DNA of 18,303 nucleotides, from contig JBDROB010000019.1 in NCBI GenBank assembly GCA_043810355.1, positions 1 to 18,303 of the forward strand, read 5' to 3'. The position numbers were made by a program, and so were the translations under genes. The notes beneath the pieces are model-generated. The model was not told the origin of the DNA and ran no database searches. It worked only from the letters and a program-made list of their open reading frames with translations. The stretch is from JAZDHV01 sp043810355 (GTDB taxonomy: Archaea; Nanobdellota; Nanobdellia; Woesearchaeales; JAGVYU01). Below, one piece after another: positions 13,418 to 18,303 of this stretch. How positions within the stretch are numbered: the first letter of the stretch is position 1; each line of letters opens with the position of its first letter.

Positions 13418-14674
13418 ATGAAAGTTTATATGAAAAGGAAAATGATTTTGTTTGTAACAGTCCTGATTATTATCTTAGCTAGTCTTAGCATTTCAGCAAC
13501 TGAATCATTGCCAAGAGGATATGCTCTTCAGATCACTCTTGTCAACCAAGAGCCTGATCCTGTTGAGCCGGGTGAAAATGTTGATGTAAGGTTTAAGATT
13601 GAGAATATAGGATCTTCTAATGCAGAGGACATTGTCCTTGAGCTTATGCCAGAACATCCATTTTATTTGGTTTCTGGTGATGACAAAATAAAAAAGATAG
13701 GGTCTGTCCATGGAAGGCAGATTGGTGATACTGGAGTTATTGTAAAATATACTCTAAAAGTTTCAGAAGATGCAGTTGAAGGAGTGACTGATCTAGCTTT
13801 AAAATATCAGATAAAAGGCAACTCCCAAGTTTTATTAGATCCTTTTGAATTAAACATCAGGACAAGGGATGCAATTATTTCTATTGATTCTGTCAAAGTT
13901 GAACCAGAGATGATTGCTCCAGGTTCAAGTTCTTTGGTTAAGATAATGTTAAATAATATTGCTGATTCATTGTTAAAGGATATTAAGGTCAAGATAAATC
14001 TTGGAGATGTTCCTCTAGCTCCCTTAGACTCTTCTGATCAGATTAATCTTAAGAGACTCAACCCTGGCCAAGTATTGCCAGTGACATTCAAATTAGCTGC
14101 TGAACCTGATGCTGAATCTTCTCTTTATAAGATTCCTATCAAGATTGAATATCAGGATGAGCTGGGTAATGAGTATCTGAGCAATAACACTATAGGCGTA
14201 TTTATCGGAGAAGAGCCAGATCTTGTCGTCAATGTTCAGGATTCTGCAGTTAATAGGCCTAATACAAGAGGTATAGTTTCGATCCGATTTACAAATAAAG
14301 GATCTTCTAATATCAATTTTGTATATGTCAAACTCCTTAAATCTGATGATTTTGAGATATTAGGAGTATCTGAAGATTATGTCGGCAAGATTGACTCTGA
14401 TGATTATGAATCAGCTGATTTTGAGATATTTACATCATCTAGAGAGGACATAATTCTTCCTTTGGAGATTGAGTATAGTGATGCCAATAATAATCCTGTT
14501 AAGATAAAAAAAGATATTAGCCTAAGAATATTTACTGATCAAGAGGCTAAAAAGTTTGGGATTGAACAAAAGAGTAGTGGATTAGGAATTGTTATCATTA
14601 TAATAATAGTTGTTGGTGGGGTCTTTATTTATCTCTGGTTTAGGAAGAGAAAAAAGAAGAAGATGCAGAAATAA
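13418..14674 (+). CDS. Secreted, C-terminally anchored COG1361-like protein
   Basis: A 418-residue extracytoplasmic protein encoded between the ATPase and permease 1. It has a signal peptide (about 1-28), then three or so repeated immunoglobulin-like beta domains with the typical pattern V-E-P-G-E-x-V-x-V-x-F-x-I-x-N-x-G (PDPVEPGENVDVRFKIENIG at about 46-65; related segments start near 160 and 275), and a C-terminal helix (388-408) followed by a basic KRKKKKMQK stop-transfer tail. This is the COG1361/CARDB-like architecture of archaeal surface proteins. In bacterial MacAB the accessory subunit is a hairpin adaptor; here an Ig-like protein occupies that operon position, so it may bind substrate or partner the permeases outside the membrane. 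The ATG at 13418 has GGAGG from the tail of the ATPase gene as ribosome site. The accessory role is inferred from position. Confidence 0.85.
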   Translation: MKVYMKRKMILFVTVLIIILASLSISATESLPRGYALQITLVNQEPDPVEPGENVDVRFKIENIGSSNAEDIVLELMPEHPFYLVSGDDKIKKIGSVHGRQIGDTGVIVKYTLKVSEDAVEGVTDLALKYQIKGNSQVLLDPFELNIRTRDAIISIDSVKVEPEMIAPGSSSLVKIMLNNIADSLLKDIKVKINLGDVPLAPLDSSDQINLKRLNPGQVLPVTFKLAAEPDAESSLYKIPIKIEYQDELGNEYLSNNTIGVFIGEEPDLVVNVQDSAVNRPNTRGIVSIRFTNKGSSNINFVYVKLLKSDDFEILGVSEDYVGKIDSDDYESADFEIFTSSREDIILPLEIEYSDANNNPVKIKKDISLRIFTDQEAKKFGIEQKSSGLGIVIIIIIVVGGVFIYLWFRKRKKKKMQK

Positions 14675-14689
14675 GATCTTCTATAGGAA

Positions 14690-14718
14690 GGAGGAAGGGA
14701 ATCTGATAATTTTCCCTT
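14690..14718 (+). promoter_or_regulatory. GGAGG site plus 7-bp hairpin before permease 1
   Basis: GGAGG (14690-14694) is directly followed by AAGGGAA (14695-14701) and its perfect complement TTCCCTT (14712-14718) around a 10-nt loop. Linear distance from GGAGG to ATG 14728 is 33 nt, but with the hairpin folded it is about 9 nt, an ideal ribosome-site spacing. GTGAT just before the ATG is a weak alternative. The structure is visible; the role is inferred. Confidence 0.5.
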
Positions 14719-14727
14719 GTGATTATT

Positions 14728-15945
14728 ATGATAATGGATTATATTTCTTTAGCATATAACAATTTTTCCCATAAGAGATTGAGGTCATATCTCACTTTAT
14801 TAGGCATATTGATAGGTGTTACTGCAGTTGTTGGGCTTATAGGCCTTGGTGAAGGCCTTAGAATGGCTATTACTTCCCAATTTGGTATCAGCTCAACAGA
14901 AGTCCTAACTGTCCAGGCTGGAGGTATTACAGGTGGTGGACCTCCTGGCACAGGTGTTGTCAATCCTCTTAAGTTTGATGATGTAGAAGATATTAAGAAA
15001 TTAGGGACTGTAAAAAGAGCTGTTCCAAGATGGATTCAGACTGGAAAGCTTGAATTCAATGATAGGGTTGGTTTTGGAGTTGCTACAACTGTCCCTGACG
15101 GTGATGACAGAAAGTTTATGTATGATATGCTTGAGGTAGATCCTGAAGTTGGCAGGTTCTTGAAAGATGGTGATGTCAACAAGATCATGCTTGGATATAA
15201 TTTTTATGCAGACAAATCCATGTATGGGAAGATTATCCAGCCTGGAGACACTGTCTTGATTCAGGATAAGAAGTTTGAGGTTGTTGGTATTGTTGAAAAA
15301 AAAGGAAGTTTTATTCTTGACAATGCTGTCTACATGAATCAAAAGCCTCTTCTTGACTTGTTTGATATTGATACTGATGTCGATTTGATTGGTGTCCAGG
15401 TAAAGGACAAAAGCCTTATGAAAAAGACAAAAGAGGATATTGAGAAGATATTGAGGAAAAATAGGGATGTAAAAGTTGGAGAAGAGGATTTTTCTGTTGA
15501 AACACCTGAATCTGCCTTAAGTGATGTAAACGATGTACTTATTGGAGTCCAGATATTTATAGTGATAATCGCCAGCATATCAATCCTTGTAGGTGCAATT
15601 GGTATTACCAACACAATGTTCACTTCAGTGATTGAAAGAAGAAAGCAGATTGGGATAATGAAATCTATTGGAGCTAGGAACAAGGATATATTTTTTATTT
15701 TCTTTGTTGAGTCTGGAATGATGGGCCTTTTTGGAGGATTTATAGGCATAGTGTTTGGCACTTTAATCTCATATATTGGCACAATAGGTATCAATGCTTG
15801 GATTAATTCAACTTCAGCTCCTCAGATAAATTTTGCTCTTATAGGTGGTGCTTTGTTTGGCAGTTTTTTGATTGGCGCTGTCTCTGGAATAGTCCCTGCT
15901 ATGAATGCAGCTTCAGAAAATCCTGTGGACGCTTTGCGCGGTTAG
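14728..15945 (+). CDS. FtsX/MacB-type ABC permease 1
   Basis: An ABC3-family permease of 405 residues from ATG 14728; GTG 14719 and ATG 14734 are alternatives. Architecture is standard: a short cytoplasmic start (NNFSHKRLRSYLTLLGILIG), TM1 (about 21-42), a large extracytoplasmic MacB_PCD domain with a Gly-rich stretch (GGITGGGPPGTG) and KKFEVVGIVEKKGSF, then three helices (about 270-294, 322-352 and 369-392). The coupling segment ERRKQIGIMKSIGARNKDI sits after the second helix. The C-terminus is PVDALRG, whereas permease 2 and relatives usually end DALRYE or similar; the last four codons lie in the first unit of the 49-bp repeat array. Together with permease 2 it probably forms a heterodimer over the ATPase. 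The exported or extracted substrate is unknown. Confidence 0.9.
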   Translation: MIMDYISLAYNNFSHKRLRSYLTLLGILIGVTAVVGLIGLGEGLRMAITSQFGISSTEVLTVQAGGITGGGPPGTGVVNPLKFDDVEDIKKLGTVKRAVPRWIQTGKLEFNDRVGFGVATTVPDGDDRKFMYDMLEVDPEVGRFLKDGDVNKIMLGYNFYADKSMYGKIIQPGDTVLIQDKKFEVVGIVEKKGSFILDNAVYMNQKPLLDLFDIDTDVDLIGVQVKDKSLMKKTKEDIEKILRKNRDVKVGEEDFSVETPESALSDVNDVLIGVQIFIVIIASISILVGAIGITNTMFTSVIERRKQIGIMKSIGARNKDIFFIFFVESGMMGLFGGFIGIVFGTLISYIGTIGINAWINSTSAPQINFALIGGALFGSFLIGAVSGIVPAMNAASENPVDALRG

Positions 15946-16176
15946 CGCAAAGTCAAGGAACGAATGCAGTGAGTGACAGACTTTGCGCGGTTAGCGCAAA
16001 GTCAAGGAACGAATGCAGTGAGTGACAGACTTTGCGCGGTTAGCGCAAAGTCAAGGAACGAACGAAGTGAGTGACAGACTTTGCGCGGTTAGCGCAAAGT
16101 CAAGGAACGAACGAAGTGAGTGACAGACTTTGCGCGGTTAGCGCAAAGTCAAGGAACGAGCAAAGCGAATGACAGG
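15932..16176 (+). repeat. Five 49-bp REP-like tandem repeats with hairpins
   Basis: Five contiguous 49-bp units start at 15932, 15981, 16030, 16079 and 16128. Units 1 and 2 are identical; 3 and 4 are identical and differ from them by a few bases in the spacer; 5 differs more (GAACGAGCAAAGCGAATGAC). Each begins CTTTGCGC-GGTTA-GCGCAAAG, an 8-bp stem with a 5-nt loop, extended to 10 bp by flanking GA and TC in units 2-5. The remainder is a purine-rich arm (CAAGGAACGAA...GTGAGTGACA), bounded by GTCA and TGAC. Unit length is not divisible by 3, and every unit carries stop codons, so the array is not coding beyond 15945. The GC content is far above its surroundings. It fills the gap between the two permease genes. 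The role could be transcript processing, stabilisation or partial termination; the origin could be a mobile REP-like element. Confidence 0.95.
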
Positions 16177-16190
16177 CTTTGAGAGGTTAA
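16177..16190 (+). other. Partial repeat copy; likely ancestral permease 1 stop
   Basis: GCTTTGAGAGGTTAA at 16176-16190 lacks the hairpin's second arm but aligns with the start of every unit. Read in the permease frame of the first copy it gives Ala-Leu-Arg-Gly-stop, exactly the end of permease 1, and it stands one base before the ATG of permease 2. This looks like the original gene end displaced 245 bp by the array. Confidence 0.55.
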
Positions 16191-16191
16191 T

Positions 16192-17412
16192 ATGTTTATA
16201 GATCTTGAAATAATAAAATATTCATTGAAGAATCTCTGGTCAAGAAAGATGAGAAGCTTTCTCACTATCTTATCCATTTTCATAGGTATATCTGCAATTT
16301 TCATTTTTGCCAGTTTTGGTATTGGTCTTTATTCTTATGTTGGAGAGATTGCAGCTGAATCAGGACTTGATAAGTTCATGGTCCAGGCAAAAGGAATAGG
16401 AGCTCCAGGTCTTGACAACACATTCAAGCTAGAGCAGAAAGATCTTGATGCAATCAGCAGAATCAAAGGTGTGAAAGAAACCTCATTTTGGTATTTAAAA
16501 CCAGGGCAGATTGACAAGGATAAAGTAAAGAAGTTTGTTTTTCTCGCAGGAGTTGGTGAGGAAAAGACAGATATAAAATTGCTGGAAGAGATGATGACTG
16601 TCAAAATTTTAAGTGGTAGGAATCTAAAAAAAGGTGATAGGGGAAAAGTTACTGTAGGTTATAATTATCAGCTGCCTGATAAGATCTTCAAGAAGCCATA
16701 CAAGATTGGTGAAAAGATGAACATCAATGGTGTGGATTTTGAGATTATTGGTTTCTGGGAAGAGATTGGAAATCCTGGTGATGATTCAAATGTTTATATG
16801 TTTGAGGATGATATGAAATCATTGTTTGGAGAGGACATAACCTATGCAGTGCTTATCGGAAGGGCAGAGGATCCTGAAAATATGGATGCTCTTGTTGAAA
16901 AAGTTGAAAAAGAGCTTCGAAAAGTCAGAGGTCTTGAAGAAGGTAAAGAGGATTTTACTGTCCAGTCATTTGCAGACGCATTTGAGATGTTTACAAGCAT
17001 TATTAATATTGTTGTAGGTTTTATTTTTCTGATTGTTTTGATATCAGGGATTGTTGCTTCTGTCAATACTGCAAATACTATGGTCACTTCTGTCCTTGAG
17101 AGGATTAAGGAAATTGGTGTTATGAAATCTATTGGTGCAAGAAACTCCACTATCAGGAATATTTTTCTGATTGAATCAGGTATCCTTGGTTTTGTCGCTG
17201 GTATTTTTGGCATTACATTTGGTTGGTTTCTATCTTATTATGGAGGTGTAATTCTTAATGGTCTTGGTTGGGGATTTTTAGCCCCTAGATTTCCTATTTG
17301 GCTTTTCATTTTCTGTGTTCTTTTATCAACAGTTGTTGGAACTGTATCAGGTGTTGCTCCAGCAATATATGCTTCTAAACAGAAACCTGTGGATGCCCTA
17401 CGTTATGAATAA
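16192..17412 (+). CDS. FtsX/MacB-type ABC permease 2
   Basis: A second ABC3-family permease, 406 residues, paralogous to permease 1 but clearly diverged. TM1 (about 22-44) follows NLWSRKMRSFLTILSIFIG; a large extracytoplasmic domain follows (including GAPGLDNTF and GEKMNINGVDFEIIGFWEE); then three helices, with the coupling segment ERIKEIGVMKSIGARNSTI and LIESGILGFVAGIFGI after the second. It ends KPVDALRYE, the usual terminus for the family. The ATG sits one base after an ancestral-looking stop (TAA at 16188-16190), so it was probably once translated by coupling with permease 1. There is now a five-hairpin array between them and no obvious ribosome site other than AGAGGTTAAT. Two unlike permeases and one ATPase suggest a heteromeric transporter. 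It is convergent with the next gene, with 15 nt between. Confidence 0.9.
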   Translation: MFIDLEIIKYSLKNLWSRKMRSFLTILSIFIGISAIFIFASFGIGLYSYVGEIAAESGLDKFMVQAKGIGAPGLDNTFKLEQKDLDAISRIKGVKETSFWYLKPGQIDKDKVKKFVFLAGVGEEKTDIKLLEEMMTVKILSGRNLKKGDRGKVTVGYNYQLPDKIFKKPYKIGEKMNINGVDFEIIGFWEEIGNPGDDSNVYMFEDDMKSLFGEDITYAVLIGRAEDPENMDALVEKVEKELRKVRGLEEGKEDFTVQSFADAFEMFTSIINIVVGFIFLIVLISGIVASVNTANTMVTSVLERIKEIGVMKSIGARNSTIRNIFLIESGILGFVAGIFGITFGWFLSYYGGVILNGLGWGFLAPRFPIWLFIFCVLLSTVVGTVSGVAPAIYASKQKPVDALRYE

Positions 17413-17427
17413 AAATCAGAAATAAAT

Positions 17428-18081
17428 TTATTGTGCCATATTTTTGCTGCCTATAATATATTCCCTTGGCATCCTTCCATATCCAATTGATCCTTTTCTG
17501 TTAAATACAGTGTCAAGAGCAGCTACTAATCCATCAATATGACCAACAAATGCTTGAAACATGATATCCTGGCCAGATCTATCATTTTGATCTGATCCCC
17601 TTAATTCTTTTCTTAAATCTGTTGTAACATATGCAACATCAATATCTCCGCTCCTATGTAAACAAGGCACAATTTTATACATAATCTCAAATTCAGAAGT
17701 CCGATTCCTTGCATTCAATACCTCAACCAAACCATCTGGTCTTAATCCTGTCTTATCAGAGGTTATCCTTGCTTGCACTTCTGCAATCAAGCTTTTGCAA
17801 TTCCACCCTGTCATTAATGCCAGCACAACTCCATTCAATCCTGAGTATCCTTTATCACCATGATATTTGAATACATTCCTGTAGTGGTTTTCTGTCAGCC
17901 TATCTTCATCTCTATAATGATCTCTTAATCTTGGCAAGACATAAAACATAGGAGAGACTCCATTATCCTCTCTTCCCCTTGATGCACTTCTAACTGTGAC
18001 ACCTATAAGCCTCGAATATCTCCTGTGAGCAGCGTCATTGCCTCCATTTCTGCAGCCAAGATTCCTGATTTTTTTGTCCAT
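17428..18081 (-). CDS. Hypothetical protein, 217 aa
   Basis: A full-length reading frame encoding a soluble, Arg- and Asp-rich protein of a family I do not recognise. It has no signal peptide or membrane segment. Visible features are a charged N-terminal third (MDKKIRNLGC, then PMFYVLPRLRDHYRDEDRL), a central segment GDKGYSGLNGVVLALMTGWNCKSLIAEVQARI with helical character, and a C-terminal VAYVTTDLRKELRG to QAFVGHIDGLVAALDTVF that looks like strand-helix alternation. TTAGAGGAACT provides an AGAGGA ribosome site 7-8 nt before ATG 18081. A palindromic TATA-like box, ATTTATAAAT (18139-18148), predicts a leader near 37 nt. It stands alone, convergent with the ABC operon. Function cannot be inferred from sequence or context. 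Confidence 0.65.
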   Translation of the reverse strand: MDKKIRNLGCRNGGNDAAHRRYSRLIGVTVRSASRGREDNGVSPMFYVLPRLRDHYRDEDRLTENHYRNVFKYHGDKGYSGLNGVVLALMTGWNCKSLIAEVQARITSDKTGLRPDGLVEVLNARNRTSEFEIMYKIVPCLHRSGDIDVAYVTTDLRKELRGSDQNDRSGQDIMFQAFVGHIDGLVAALDTVFNRKGSIGYGRMPREYIIGSKNMAQ

Positions 18082-18138
18082 TTATAGTTCCTCTAATAAC
18101 TTTTCTTTTCTTAGAATAAAATAGGGAAACATATTTCC

Positions 18139-18148
18139 ATTTATAAAT
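18139..18148 (-). promoter_or_regulatory. Palindromic TATA-like box upstream of the 217-aa gene
   Basis: ATTTATAAAT reads the same on both strands. On the minus strand it would start transcription near 18118, giving a leader of about 37 nt with an AGAGGA ribosome site. No plus-strand gene begins within the window after it. Confidence 0.4.
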
Positions 18149-18184
18149 CTGATGGTTATCAGGGGGTTGGTGCGAAAATAGTAA

Positions 18185-18303
18185 TTATTGTTTGAATTTT
18201 GATTTGAACTTGTCCCATGAGGCATATTCTATTTTTTGTTGTTCAGGCAATACACAAATATTTAGGTGTTTGTTAAAGAAATTGATAAATTCTTTTCTAG
18301 TCA
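18185..18303 (-). CDS. C-terminal tail of a gene running off the window
   Basis: On the minus strand an open frame enters from beyond the window and ends at the TAA at 18185-18187, giving the last 38 residues of a protein (TRKEFINFFNKHLNICVLPE, then YASWDKFKSKFKQ). Composition is Lys/Phe/Asn-rich, like the local genes, and the frame stays open to the window edge. It is too short for a family call. The gap of about 100 nt to the next gene downstream holds that gene's promoter. Confidence 0.45.
   Translation of the reverse strand, partial: TRKEFINFFNKHLNICVLPEQQKIEYASWDKFKSKFKQ

Noticed and set aside
15932..16176. CRISPR array
   Set aside because: The 49-bp units are contiguous and the variable parts are near-identical, not unique spacers; there are no cas genes in the window.

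Overview
The window reads as a piece of an AT-rich archaeal chromosome, most likely a small-genome DPANN-type lineage (Woesearchaeota/Pacearchaeota-like; this placement is inference from gene content, not a database result). The archaeal signs are: secF placed directly before secD, an archaeal-type UMP kinase, an absence of sigma-type promoters, and TATA boxes centred about 25-28 nt upstream of start codons. That spacing implies leaderless or very short-leader transcripts. No rRNA, tRNA or CRISPR array was found.

Layout. 1-942: a DDE transposase of an insertion sequence, preceded by a hairpin at its start codon. 980-1785: a small Cys-rich (zinc-ribbon-like) protein, and convergent to it a very lysine-rich protein. 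1886-5029 (minus strand): a UbiB/ABC1 kinase-like membrane protein with its own promoter, and upstream of it a three-gene operon with two half-size drug/metabolite-type transporters followed by UMP kinase. 5176-8032 (minus): the secF-secD operon, in which SecD carries a PDZ-like domain and SecF a charged, repeat-built N-terminus. 8175-9884 (minus): CTP synthase. 10022-10603 (minus): an M50 membrane metalloprotease, divergent from a small Rossmann-like protein (10704-11060). 11075-12538 (minus): two related single-pass surface proteins. 12711-17412 (plus): an ABC exporter-like operon with a LolD/MacB-type ATPase, an extracytoplasmic COG1361-like protein and two different FtsX/MacB permeases. 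17428 to the end (minus): an unrecognised 217-aa gene and the tail of another gene.

How the genes fit together. UMP kinase and CTP synthase are both pyrimidine nucleotide steps (UMP to UDP, UTP to CTP), though they sit in separate transcription units. SecF/SecD, the M50 protease, the two anchored surface proteins and the MacB-like ABC operon are all cell-envelope functions, so the middle of the window is largely an envelope and protein-export neighbourhood.

The most unusual structure is a tandem array of five 49-bp units (15932-16176) between the two permease genes. Every unit contains a strong hairpin, and the first unit supplies the last codons and stop of permease 1. A short partial copy at 16177-16190 still spells the same four C-terminal codons plus a stop just before permease 2. 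This suggests the array expanded inside a tightly spaced operon junction. There is no gene-free stretch over 300 bases; the largest gap (15946-16191) is this array.
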